The notes under the pieces are model-generated. The model saw only the letters and a program-made list of their open reading frames with translations, had not been told where the DNA came from and searched no databases. From Burkholderiales bacterium UBA1834 (lineage in GTDB: Bacteria > Pseudomonadota > Gammaproteobacteria > Burkholderiales > Burkholderiaceae_C): 21,774 nucleotides of DNA. This document shows positions 1-7,855 of the stretch, piece after piece. The first letter of the stretch is position 1; every line of letters begins with the position of its first letter. The position numbers and the translations under genes were made by a program. Location: NCBI GenBank assembly GCA_002339015.1, contig DDJC01000054.1, positions 15,747 through 37,520 of the forward strand. Direction: 5' to 3'.

Positions 1-2665
1 CAGGCTCGATGGGCTTCGGCTCAGACGACATCTCAGGCATCTGGTCCGGCGGCACCACGGCCTCGCGCCGCTTGTGCAGGCGCAATGCCTCGGCCGCCTG
101 CACCAGGCCGGCGGGCGACCAGCCCTGGGCCTGGCGGGCCGCGATGGCATCCACCCAGCGCTCCAGGTGGGTCAACGCCTCAATGCTCAGGCCCATCAGG
201 TCATCGTTGGCCGGATCCTGCGACGCCAGCCAGGCGTTGTAGAGCTGTTCGTAACCCCAGGCGGCATCGCCGAAATCCCCCAGGCCCACCATGCGCGAGC
301 TGCCCTTGAGCGTGTGGAAGGCGCGGCGCACCGTGGTCAGCAAGGTCACATCATCGGGCTGGCGCGACAAGCCGGCCAGCGCCGCGCGGGCATCCCCGAT
401 CACCTCGCGCGCCTCTTCGATGAAGATGTCACGCATCTCATCGTCTTCTTCCAGGCCGGTGGCCTCGGGCGCGGCGGGCTTCTCGGGCACCAGCGGCGCC
501 TGCGGCACAGGCTCGGGCAGCGGCTCGATGGGCTCGTCGACACCGACTGGCTCCGTCACGGACTGCACGAAATCGTTGAGCGCGGCCACGGCTTCGTCAC
601 GCGCCTGCTGTTGCTCGGACTGGTCATCGGTGGCGGCGGCGCGGTCCAGTGCGGCCTGGGCGTTGGCCAGGCTGGCGGCCAGGGAGGGCTTGTCCTGCAC
701 CAGCGGCGTGTCAGCCAGGTGCTGGATCTCGTCGGACAGGGTGGCCAGGGGCACATCCTCTCGCAGGGCGGATTCGACCAGCGTCTCGGCCACCTCCTGC
801 GTGCGCACGCGCTCGACCTGCTCGGCCGGGCGGGCCATCACCTCGATGGGGTCGACATCAGGTTGCGGCTGCGGCGCGCGGCCCATGATGGGCGAGAGCA
901 CGCCGGTGTCGGCATTGAACACGAACAGATGCTTGGCCAGGCCAGGCTGCACCGCCAGCATGTCCACCAGGAAGCCGACCGCCCCCAGGTTGGAGGCCAG
1001 CCGGTCATGCACGCCACTGTGCGCGGCCTGCTGCAAATCGGCGCCCGGGGCCAGCAGGGATTCAACATCGCCGCGCATGCGCGAAACGGCCTGCGCGGCC
1101 GCGTCCAGGCCCAGCACAGCCAGCACGCCCTTCATGGACTGCAGCTGCGAGGGCACCTCGACCAGCGGTGTCACGTGCTCATGGTCGCGGAAGAACTGGT
1201 CGATGCGCTTTTCGGCCTCGCCCAGCGAGCTGCGCAACTCCTGCACCACGCTGCCAATGGTCTGACGGTCAGACACGTGGCGGTACAGCGCTTCCATCCA
1301 GGGCTCAAGCGGCTCGGCGGGCTGTCCAGCCAGCACGGCCTGCAGACGTTGCGCCAGGCGCTGCGCACGCTGACGCTCTTCGGGGTGCTCGAACTCGGCC
1401 TCGTCCAGCGAGGCCTCAAGGTAGAGCAGACTGGTCGCCACTTCCATGGCGACCGCTGCCTCGGGCGACGCACCGGACTTGACCGTGGCATCGGCCGCGG
1501 CCAGCAGGGCCGTGCCCAGGGCTTCGCCATCGGGGTACAGGCGCCGGATCGAATCGGCCACCAGCGAGAAGGGCTCATGCAGGCCGCTCAGGCGCAGCAA
1601 CTCACCACCGGCCACGGACGACCAGGCCTCCTTGGCCGACGCCACGCGCTTGACGGCCTGGGCCACCCAGGCGGGATCAAAGCGCCCCAGCGCCGACTGA
1701 ACCAGATCCACCGGCTCATGCCCGTCCAGGCGGAAGGCCTCGCGCAGGCGGTCCAGCACCCCACCGGCAGGCGATGAAGCCGATGCGGCAGGCTCAGCCT
1801 GCGCACAGAAGAACAGCAGCTCATGCGCCAGGCGATCAGACGGCATGCCGGGCTGACGGGCCAGCGTGCGCAACTGGCTCAGCAAGGCCGACAACACGCG
1901 CTTGACGTGCAGGCTCAGCGGCAGGCGCCCTTCGGCCAGAGCTTCCAGGAAGCCGCAGGCCAGCACCCAGGTCGCGGCCTCGCGGTGGGCCTGACGGCCC
2001 TCGGCATCAGCGGCCAGTTGCCCACACAACTCGACCAGCGGGCGCGCCTGAGACACGGGCGCGCCCTTGAGCAGCTGCAGCAAGATGGTCTCGAACGCCG
2101 CCACGGCCTGGGCATCCACGCCGCGCGGCGTGGCATCGGCCGGCGCGGCCAGCGGCACATCGAGCGACAGCGGCGGCCACTCCTGGACCCACAGGTCCGA
2201 AGGACGGGCCAGCTCGGAACCCGACAAGGCCATCAGCGCCTCGTACTGCGGGAACAGCGCCAACGCCGACACCTGCTTGCCCGCCAGGCGGCGGCGCATC
2301 AGGTCGAGCAGCGCGAACGACGCGGCCTCCACGGCCTCGATGGCCTGGGCATTGATGGACTGCGGACGCGCGACGATCTTCTGCACCACGGCCTCGCTGG
2401 CGCGCAGCAGCATGGCACCGGCCGGCAGGCCGGCCAGCTCCAGCGCCCCCACGCCCTGGTGGATCTGCTGACGGGCGGTGCGCAGAACGGCCGGATCCAG
2501 TGCATCCACATCCGAAAAGCCCGTGGCCTCGGCCTCCTTGAGGCAACGGTGCAGGGATTTGTGCGCGGCCTCCAGCGACTTGCGGACTTCATCGTGCACC
2601 CAGGCCAGGGCACTGAGGTCGTCCGACACGGGAGAGGCTTGCGGGCTGTCCATCAGATCGTCCAT
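1..2665 (-). CDS. pilL: ChpA/PilL-type chemotaxis hybrid histidine kinase, N-terminal part (runs off left edge)
   Basis: This is the CheA-like kinase of the type IV pilus chemosensory (Pil-Chp) system, which receives signals from PilJ through PilI and phosphorylates PilG and PilH. The frame is open from an ATG at 2665 to the left edge (888 codons) with no stop. A clear Hpt domain lies near residues 745-850, with the phosphorylatable His at residue 784 in RRAFHTLKGSSRMVG. Two weaker Hpt-like modules lie upstream: one around IHQGVGALELAGL (His69) and one around LQSMKGVLAVLGL, where Gln509 takes the His place. Multiple, partly degenerate Hpt modules are typical of ChpA/PilL. The dimerisation, kinase, CheW-like and receiver domains must lie beyond the window. 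The gene follows pilJ after 46 bases as the last cluster gene visible. A second ATG at 2653 is possible, and no strong Shine-Dalgarno decides between them. The symbol could equally be chpA or cheA. Confidence 0.88.
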   Translation of the reverse strand, partial: MDDLMDSPQASPVSDDLSALAWVHDEVRKSLEAAHKSLHRCLKEAEATGFSDVDALDPAVLRTARQQIHQGVGALELAGLPAGAMLLRASEAVVQKIVARPQSINAQAIEAVEAASFALLDLMRRRLAGKQVSALALFPQYEALMALSGSELARPSDLWVQEWPPLSLDVPLAAPADATPRGVDAQAVAAFETILLQLLKGAPVSQARPLVELCGQLAADAEGRQAHREAATWVLACGFLEALAEGRLPLSLHVKRVLSALLSQLRTLARQPGMPSDRLAHELLFFCAQAEPAASASSPAGGVLDRLREAFRLDGHEPVDLVQSALGRFDPAWVAQAVKRVASAKEAWSSVAGGELLRLSGLHEPFSLVADSIRRLYPDGEALGTALLAAADATVKSGASPEAAVAMEVATSLLYLEASLDEAEFEHPEERQRAQRLAQRLQAVLAGQPAEPLEPWMEALYRHVSDRQTIGSVVQELRSSLGEAEKRIDQFFRDHEHVTPLVEVPSQLQSMKGVLAVLGLDAAAQAVSRMRGDVESLLAPGADLQQAAHSGVHDRLASNLGAVGFLVDMLAVQPGLAKHLFVFNADTGVLSPIMGRAPQPQPDVDPIEVMARPAEQVERVRTQEVAETLVESALREDVPLATLSDEIQHLADTPLVQDKPSLAASLANAQAALDRAAATDDQSEQQQARDEAVAALNDFVQSVTEPVGVDEPIEPLPEPVPQAPLVPEKPAAPEATGLEEDDEMRDIFIEEAREVIGDARAALAGLSRQPDDVTLLTTVRRAFHTLKGSSRMVGLGDFGDAAWGYEQLYNAWLASQDPANDDLMGLSIEALTHLERWVDAIAARQAQGWSPAGLVQAAEALRLHKRREAVVPPDQMPEMSSEPKPIEP

Positions 2666-2711
2666 CGAAGGGGTTCGTCCAGGAGGCGGTCGTCGGCGTG
2701 CGTCAGCAGGC

Positions 2712-5048
2712 TCAGGCGATCTTGAAACGGGCCACCGATTGCTGCAGTTCATCGGCGGTCTTGGACAGCTCGCGCACCAGTTGGGCAGTCGAGCGCGTGC
2801 CATCCCCGGTCTGCTCGGTCACGGCGAAGATGTGCTGGATGTTGGCCACCACCACGTTGGCCGATTCGGCTTCACGCAGCGCCTGCGAGGAGATCTCCTG
2901 AATCAGCTCGGCCAGTTGGCGCGACACGCGGTCGATGTCGTTCAGTGCCGCACCGGCCGCATCGGACAGGTGCGCCCCTTCCACCACCTTCTGCGTGGAG
3001 CGCTCCATGGCGCCCACCGCATCCTGCGTGTCGGTCTGAATGGTGCGCACCAGCGCCGCGATCTGCTTGGTGGCGTCGCCCGAACGTTCAGCCAGACGCT
3101 GCACTTCCTCGGCCACCACGGAGAAACCGCGGCCCGCTTCACCGGCGGAGGCCGCCTGGATGGCAGCGTTCAGCGCCAGCACGTTGGTCTGCTCGGTAAT
3201 GTCGGAGATCAGTTCGGTGATTTCGCCGATCTCCTGCGAGGATTCACCCAGGCGCTTGATGCGCTTGGAGGTTTCCTGGATCTGCTCGCGGATGGTGTTC
3301 ATGCCGCCGATGGCGTCCTGCACGGCCTTCAGGCCTGAATCGGCGGCGCTCAGCGATTGGCGTGCCACCTCGGCAGAGTGCTGGGCCTGGGCGGACACCT
3401 CGTTGATTCGGCCCGCCATGTTCAGCACCGATTCGCCGGTTTCGCGGATCTCGCGCAGTTGTTCGTCGGACGCTGCCAGCAGCTCGGTCGAGGTGGCTTC
3501 CACCTGGCCGGTGGTTTCCGACACCCGCGACACGGTGCCCTGCACCTGCGCCACCAGGGTGCGCAGCTCTTCCACCGTGAAGTTCACGGAGTCGGCGATG
3601 GCGCCGGTGATGTCTTCCGTCACCGTGGCCTGCTGTGTCAGGTCACCTTCAGCCACCATCTGCAGTTCGTTCATCAAGCGCAGAATGGCCGCCTGGTTGG
3701 CGTCGTTCACGCGCTTGGCCTCGTGCTCCTGCCGCTCGGCCTGCTGGCGCTGGAACTCGGCGACCTGCGCGCGGTGGCGCTGCTCGGCCAGGTAGACATT
3801 GACCAGGCCATAACCCGCCGCACCGGCCAGGGCCAGGAACACCAGCAGCAGCGCCACGTTGACACCACCGATCCCGGCGCCTTCGGCCAATTGCTTCTGG
3901 GCCTGTTCCAGGCCCTTGCGCAGCGGCTCGCTGTCATCGACGATGCTGACCTGCGCATCACGCGCGGCCACCAGGCCCTGCAGAGAACCCAGGATGTAGC
4001 TGGACTGCGTGCGCATTTCATCGAACAGCGCCAGCAGCGCCTCGAGCTGCTCACGCACCTCCGGGTCACGCGTGCCGGGCAGGCGCAGTTCGGCATTGCC
4101 ATTGGTCAGGCCCTCAGCCAGCTCCTTGAAGGAGTTCAAATCCTTGCCCAGCAGGAACACGGCCTCGGTGGACACGCCTTCCACGGTCAGGAATTCGTTG
4201 GCTGATTTGCCGATCCGCTGCGTCAGCATCACCAGCTGGTTCAGCGCCTTGAGTTCGTCAGGCGACACACCACCCTTCTCGATCTTGGTGGTGGCGATGC
4301 TCTCGGCCAGGTCCAACAGATCCGACGAGTGGCCGTTGACCTCGCGCAGCGAGGTGCTCACCTTGGTCAGCACATCCTTTTGCTTGAGCACGAAGCCGGC
4401 GTTCTTCTCGGCGCGGTCCACAAAGGGCAACAGGGGCTTGATCACGCTCTGCACGCCAGCGGGCGCCTCGGCGATGCCCAGGGCCGCATCACCCTGCGTC
4501 AGGCCGCGCACATTGGCCGCCAGCACCTTGGCCGAGTCGGCCACCTCATCGAAGGACTGGGCCCGGCCCACCAGCGCCTGCGACACCGACTTGGCCAGAC
4601 GCTGCGACTGCATCAGCGCCTGACCGGTGGCGCCGGCCTGCGTGGCACGGCGGTCAGCCGCGTTCACCGCGAAGATGGCGCTGGCCACCAGACCGATCAC
4701 GCCCAGCACCACCCCGCCCACCAGCAGGCGCTGCTGGCGTTCCAGGGGCTGCTGGCCAATCAGCGGCAGGCTGGTCTTGGGCTCGGGGGGCAGTTGGTCG
4801 CCCAGCAGATCGAGTTCGGGCTTGAGCCGGGTGTCGTGGTAATCGGCCGGGAACTCCGAGGGCGCCGCCTCGGAGATGATGGATTCTTCCTGCACCGAGG
4901 TGGTGGGCAGGCCCGAATGGGCGGTCTGCGTGTCCACCGTCTGGGCGCCGTTGGCTGTCACCAGGCCATCGGCCACCAGGGCGTCGGGCTGGACTTCGTC
5001 CTCGTCGCGCGACTTGCCCAGATCCTTGATACGGCTCAGAAAGCTCAT
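2712..5048 (-). CDS. pilJ: PilJ, type IV pilus methyl-accepting chemotaxis protein
   Basis: This is an inner-membrane chemoreceptor of the Pil-Chp pathway that feeds PilI and the ChpA/PilL kinase. The protein has 778 residues. The order is a charged, Pro-rich cytoplasmic N-terminus (about 1-107), a membrane helix at about 108-129 (LLVGGVVLGVIGLVASAIF), a helical periplasmic sensor region with two PilJ-like halves, a second helix near 400-420 (VALLLVFLALAGAAGYGLV), a HAMP-like linker, and a long coiled-coil signalling domain. The hairpin tip is recognisable in EQTNVLALNAAIQAASAGEA, followed by GRGFSVVAEEVQRLAERS. The identification rests on the tip, two membrane spans and the pil gene order. 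The N-terminal extension is longer than I recall for Pseudomonas PilJ, which begins close to its first membrane helix. The ATG at 5048 is the natural start, and the gene lies between pilI and the kinase gene. Confidence 0.93.
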   Translation of the reverse strand: MSFLSRIKDLGKSRDEDEVQPDALVADGLVTANGAQTVDTQTAHSGLPTTSVQEESIISEAAPSEFPADYHDTRLKPELDLLGDQLPPEPKTSLPLIGQQPLERQQRLLVGGVVLGVIGLVASAIFAVNAADRRATQAGATGQALMQSQRLAKSVSQALVGRAQSFDEVADSAKVLAANVRGLTQGDAALGIAEAPAGVQSVIKPLLPFVDRAEKNAGFVLKQKDVLTKVSTSLREVNGHSSDLLDLAESIATTKIEKGGVSPDELKALNQLVMLTQRIGKSANEFLTVEGVSTEAVFLLGKDLNSFKELAEGLTNGNAELRLPGTRDPEVREQLEALLALFDEMRTQSSYILGSLQGLVAARDAQVSIVDDSEPLRKGLEQAQKQLAEGAGIGGVNVALLLVFLALAGAAGYGLVNVYLAEQRHRAQVAEFQRQQAERQEHEAKRVNDANQAAILRLMNELQMVAEGDLTQQATVTEDITGAIADSVNFTVEELRTLVAQVQGTVSRVSETTGQVEATSTELLAASDEQLREIRETGESVLNMAGRINEVSAQAQHSAEVARQSLSAADSGLKAVQDAIGGMNTIREQIQETSKRIKRLGESSQEIGEITELISDITEQTNVLALNAAIQAASAGEAGRGFSVVAEEVQRLAERSGDATKQIAALVRTIQTDTQDAVGAMERSTQKVVEGAHLSDAAGAALNDIDRVSRQLAELIQEISSQALREAESANVVVANIQHIFAVTEQTGDGTRSTAQLVRELSKTADELQQSVARFKIA

Positions 5049-5105
5049 TGCTAGGTGCTCCAGTGATTCTTCAGATCCTGCAGGTGCGGCTGGCCCTCAG
5101 GCCCC

Positions 5106-5642
5106 TCATGCCGCCACCTTCAGGAAGGCCTCGTCCGAGGCCAGTGCGGCGAGATTGAGTTCGTACCAGGGGCGCCCCTGGGCATCGGCCAGTTCAGCCG
5201 TGATGAAGTGCGGACGCCCCGCCGTCGTGCCCGGGGCTTCGCTCATGTCCTGCGGGCGCCGCAGGCCCAGCAGGCGGTCGATGAGCAGCGCGGAATTGAG
5301 CTGCAGCGACGCATTGAACGCCACCAGCCGGCCCGCGTCCTTGCTGGCCAGATCCAGCGGCGATGCCGAGCGTGCCGGCAGCCCGATGAAGGCCGCCAGG
5401 TCGATCACGCCATGCAGCTGGCCGCGCAGGTTGGCCACGCCCAGGAACCAGGGCTGGCTGTGCGGCACGGCCTGCAGCCCGACCAGCGAGAAGATCTCGC
5501 CGGCCTGCTCCAGCGGCAGCAAGAAGCCGTGGCCACCGGCCTCGACCGCCAGCCAGCTGCGCGTGGGCGCGCTTTCGCGTGCCAGGCGCAGGCGTTCGGC
5601 CAGCCGCTGCTGCAGCTCGCGCAATGCTTCCTTGTTGGCCAT
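5106..5642 (-). CDS. pilI: PilI, CheW-like adaptor protein
   Basis: This is a 178-residue cytoplasmic adaptor expected to couple the chemoreceptor PilJ to the ChpA/PilL kinase. The body matches a CheW fold: a beta-rich start (WLAVEAGGHGFLLPLEQAGE), followed by the diagnostic stretch SQPWFLGVANLRGQLHGVID, where CheW proteins have a conserved G(x)xNLRG(x)xxPVxD pattern. The N-terminal 30 residues form an Arg/Glu-rich helix of the kind seen in PilI proteins. It lies between pilH (43 bases upstream) and pilJ (57 bases downstream), which fixes the assignment as PilI rather than a flagellar CheW. The ATG at 5642 is preceded by a purine-rich GGGAGGGG run, although its spacing to the ATG is longer than ideal. 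Confidence 0.9.
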   Translation of the reverse strand: MANKEALRELQQRLAERLRLARESAPTRSWLAVEAGGHGFLLPLEQAGEIFSLVGLQAVPHSQPWFLGVANLRGQLHGVIDLAAFIGLPARSASPLDLASKDAGRLVAFNASLQLNSALLIDRLLGLRRPQDMSEAPGTTAGRPHFITAELADAQGRPWYELNLAALASDEAFLKVAA

Positions 5643-5685
5643 GTCCGTCGATGCCCCTCCCGTGGCGCGGCGCTCAGTTTTGCTC

Positions 5686-6051
5686 TCAGCCGAAGGCTTT
5701 GATCTTGGACAGGAGCTCTTCGGGGTTGACGGGCTTGACCACGTAATCCTTGGCGCCCTGGCGCAGGCCCCACACGCGGTCGGTCTCCTGGTTCTTGCTG
5801 GAGCAGATGATCACGGGGATGTCGGCGTACTGCGGATCGCGCGTGATGGCGCGGGTCAGCTGGAAGCCGTTCTGGCCGGGCATCACCACGTCCATCAGGA
5901 TCAGGTCGGCACGGTCTTCCTGCAGGCGCTTGAGCGCGTCCTCACCGTTCTCGGCGGTGCGCACCTGGTAGCCGCGCTTGGTCAAGAGCTCGGACAGCAC
6001 GTGCAGCTCGGTCTTGGAATCGTCGACCAGCAAGATCTTTTGAATCGGCAT
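5686..6051 (-). CDS. pilH: PilH, single-domain response regulator
   Basis: This is a stand-alone CheY-like receiver of 121 residues with no output domain. It shows the acidic pair Asp10-Asp11 (ILLVDDSKTE), the phosphoacceptor Asp54 in LILMDVVMPGQNG, the conserved Ser/Thr region near IIICSSKNQ, and Lys106 in DYVVKPVNPEELL. In Pil-Chp systems PilH is the second receiver beside PilG, commonly tied to pilus retraction or acting as a phosphate sink. The WGLRQGAKDYVVKP segment and the position between pilG and pilI support PilH over a generic CheY. The start ATG at 6051 is preceded by GAGGA at a workable distance of about nine bases. The gap to pilG is 37 bases, so the genes are probably co-transcribed. 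Confidence 0.92.
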   Translation of the reverse strand: MPIQKILLVDDSKTELHVLSELLTKRGYQVRTAENGEDALKRLQEDRADLILMDVVMPGQNGFQLTRAITRDPQYADIPVIICSSKNQETDRVWGLRQGAKDYVVKPVNPEELLSKIKAFG

Positions 6052-6088
6052 GTTTTACATCCTCGGGATTCTTCGGGCGCTCGAACGC

Positions 6089-6517
6089 TCAGGCGCCGGG
6101 CGATTCGGTGGCCGTGCGGCCCGCGGTGTGCGCGGCCACGGCCTGCAGCAGCTGGTCCTTGGTGAAGGGCTTGGTCAGGTAATCCTGCGAGCCCACCATG
6201 CGGCCACGGGCCTTGTCGAACAGGCCATCCTTGGACGACAGCATGATCACGGGCGTGGCGGCGAACTTGGGGTTGCGCTTGATGATCGCGCAGGTCTGAT
6301 AGCCATCGAGCCGCGGCATCAGGATGTCGCAGAAGATGATGTCCGGCGCGTGGTCATTGACCTTGGACAAGGCGTCGAAGCCGTCTTCGGCCAGCAGCAC
6401 CTCATAACCCCCCTGCTTCAGGAAGATCTCGGCGCTGCGCCGGATGGTGTTGCTGTCATCGATGACGAGCACCCGGGCGGGCCCTCGTTCCCCTGCATCA
6501 GATCCCATGTCGCTCAC
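6089..6517 (-). CDS. pilG: PilG, single-domain response regulator
   Basis: This is a CheY-like receiver of 142 residues, expected to be phosphorylated by the ChpA/PilL kinase and to promote pilus extension. Key residues are the acidic pair Asp20-Asp21 (VLVIDDSNTIRRSAE), the phosphoacceptor Asp64 in IIFCDILMPRLDGYQ, and Lys116 in QDYLTKPFTKDQLL. The DSNTIRRSAE and PRLDGYQTC stretches are typical of PilG. The chosen start is GTG at 6517, because a full AGGAGG sits nine bases upstream. The in-frame ATG at 6508 would lie too far (18 bases) from it. The gene is the first pil gene of the cluster and follows the rubredoxin gene by 46 bases on the same strand, which suggests one operon. Confidence 0.92.
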   Translation of the reverse strand: MSDMGSDAGERGPARVLVIDDSNTIRRSAEIFLKQGGYEVLLAEDGFDALSKVNDHAPDIIFCDILMPRLDGYQTCAIIKRNPKFAATPVIMLSSKDGLFDKARGRMVGSQDYLTKPFTKDQLLQAVAAHTAGRTATESPGA

Positions 6518-6526
6518 GAAACGAAT

Positions 6527-6532
6527 CCTCCT
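6527..6532 (-). promoter_or_regulatory. Strong Shine-Dalgarno (AGGAGG) for pilG
   Basis: The minus strand reads AGGAGG, then nine bases (ATTCGTTTC), then GTG. This perfect anti-16S match decides for the GTG start of pilG over the ATG nine bases further in. It is the strongest ribosome binding site noticed in the pil cluster. Confidence 0.75.
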
Positions 6533-6563
6533 GCGATGGCCGAGCCCAGGCCGGCACGGTGCG

Positions 6564-6737
6564 TCAAATCTGCACCATCTCGAAATCGTCCTTGCGGGCG
6601 CCGCACTCCGGGCACACCCAGTTCATCGGCACGTCTTCCCAGGCAGTGCCCGGCGCAATGCCTTCTTCTGGCAACCCGGCCGCCTCGTCATAGATCCACC
6701 CACAAATCAGACACATCCAGGTACGGGAAGCTTTCAC
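6564..6737 (-). CDS. Rubredoxin
   Basis: This is a small one-iron electron carrier of about 57 residues. The two CxxC knuckles that bind a single iron are both present: MCLICGWIYDEAAG and WVCPECGARKDDFEMVQI. Between them lies the rubredoxin core GIAPGTAWEDVPMNWVCPEC. The stop is TGA at 6564-6566. The frame upstream is closed by TGA at 6768-6770. A GTG at 6737 gives an N-terminus VKASRTWMCLIC, which matches the usual few residues before the first cysteine. The ATG at 6716 would begin just one residue before that cysteine and is less likely. The gene lies directly upstream of pilG on the same strand. The partner reductase and the reason for linkage to pil genes are not visible. The gene is certain; the start is moderately so. 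Confidence 0.92.
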   Translation of the reverse strand: MKASRTWMCLICGWIYDEAAGLPEEGIAPGTAWEDVPMNWVCPECGARKDDFEMVQI

Positions 6738-6769
6738 GTTTTCAGGGCCAGCATGAATACAATCGGCTC

Positions 6770-6775
6770 ATTGTA
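6770..6775 (-). promoter_or_regulatory. Candidate -10 element for the rubredoxin-pil operon
   Basis: The minus strand carries TACAAT (five of six matches to TATAAT) about 32 bases before the rubredoxin GTG, inside the 167-base gap between divergent genes. A transcript would start near 6763 and have a leader of about 25 bases. No good -35 hexamer is seen at the usual spacing, so the call rests on the -10 alone. Confidence 0.4.
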
Positions 6776-6904
6776 GCCACGCCAACCCTCACGAAACGCA
6801 GGGTTTCTGGGCACTTCTACCCACCGGCTCCCTGGTGTAACGATTCAATACAACTCTTCTGTGCACACAGGGCCTTCCATCACGGAAACACACTGGCAGA
6901 CTAC

Positions 6905-7855
6905 ATGACGCCCATCTCCGCAACCCCTCAGGATCCCGGCCTTCCCGATGATCAGGCGCAAGAACTGAGCTCTCCCGCCTGCGTGCTCACGTTCAACGTC
7001 AACGATCCGAGCGGTGCCTCCGGCATCGCCGCCGACATCACCACCGTGGCCTCCATGGGCGCCCACGCACTGCCCGTGCTCACCGGCGTCCTGGTGCGCG
7101 ACACCGCCGAGGTGTTGGACAGCTACGACATCGACCCCGACGCCGTGGTCGAACAGGCCCGCACCATCCTCGAGGACGCCCCCATCGCCGCCTGGAAGGT
7201 GGGCTTCCTGGGCAACGCCGAGAATGTGAGCGCCGTCGCCGAGATCCTGGCCGACTACTCCGACGTGCCGCTGGTGGCCTACCTGGGCAACGTGTCCTTC
7301 CTGGACGAAGAGCGCCAGGTGTCTTACCTGGATGCCTTCAAGGAACTGATCCTGCCCTCGGCCACCGTGCTGGTGGGCAACCACCAGACGCTGACCGACC
7401 TGCTGCTGCCCGACTGGGAATCCGAGCGACCGCCTTCCTCGCGCGAGCTGGCCGTGGCCGCCAATGCGCTGGGCACGCAGTTCGTGCTGGTGACCGGCAT
7501 CCAGCTGCCCGATCAGTTCATCGACAATGTGCTGGCCTCGCCCCAGGGCGCCCTGGCCGGCGAGCGCTTCGAGCGCTTCGACACCAGCTTCGTGGGCGCC
7601 GGCGAGACCCTGTCGGCCGCGCTCACCGCCATCCTGGCCACCACCGAGGCGGTGGACCAGGCCGTGTCCGAGGCCCTGAGCTTCCTGGACCAGTCGCTCG
7701 ACGCGGGCTTCCGCCCCGGCATGGGCGGCGTCATCCCTGACCGCTTCTTCTGGGCGCTGCCGCCCGAAGGGCCGGGCGAAGGCGATCCCGATGGTGGCGA
7801 AGGCCTCGGGGCCGACGAGCCCACCTCTGCGCCCAACCCTCGCCATGTCCACTGA
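6905..7855 (+). CDS. thiD: ThiD-family hydroxymethylpyrimidine (phosphate) kinase
   Basis: This ribokinase-fold enzyme has 316 residues and is expected to phosphorylate hydroxymethylpyrimidine or its phosphate in thiamine synthesis. The N-terminal signature VNDPSGASGIAADITTVASM matches the ThiD start (usually SDPSGGAGIQADLKT). The substrate loop reads TGVLVRDT, and the anion-hole region reads SFVGAGETLSAAL. Enterobacterial ThiD, as I recall, has AQNT and GTGC at these places, so the motif here is closer to the GAGD of sugar kinases, with Glu234 instead of Asp. The C-terminus has an extra 30-odd residues rich in Gly, Glu and Pro. The ATG at 6905 gives a ThiD-like length; the frame is open far upstream, but that part lies over the antisense pil genes. 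The gene overlaps hemL by 11 bases. Family placement is firm; exact substrate is less so. Confidence 0.87.
   Translation: MTPISATPQDPGLPDDQAQELSSPACVLTFNVNDPSGASGIAADITTVASMGAHALPVLTGVLVRDTAEVLDSYDIDPDAVVEQARTILEDAPIAAWKVGFLGNAENVSAVAEILADYSDVPLVAYLGNVSFLDEERQVSYLDAFKELILPSATVLVGNHQTLTDLLLPDWESERPPSSRELAVAANALGTQFVLVTGIQLPDQFIDNVLASPQGALAGERFERFDTSFVGAGETLSAALTAILATTEAVDQAVSEALSFLDQSLDAGFRPGMGGVIPDRFFWALPPEGPGEGDPDGGEGLGADEPTSAPNPRHVH

Noticed and set aside
74..1777. A 567-codon plus-strand open frame opposite the ChpA/PilL kinase
   Set aside because: Low-complexity composition rich in Gly, Gln, Arg and His with no motif. The minus frame carries Hpt signatures and follows the pil gene order.
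6050..6904. N-terminal extension of the thiD frame upstream of 6905
   Set aside because: The frame happens to stay open across the antisense pilG and rubredoxin genes. The extra sequence has no domain and the family-typical ThiD start follows the ATG at 6905.
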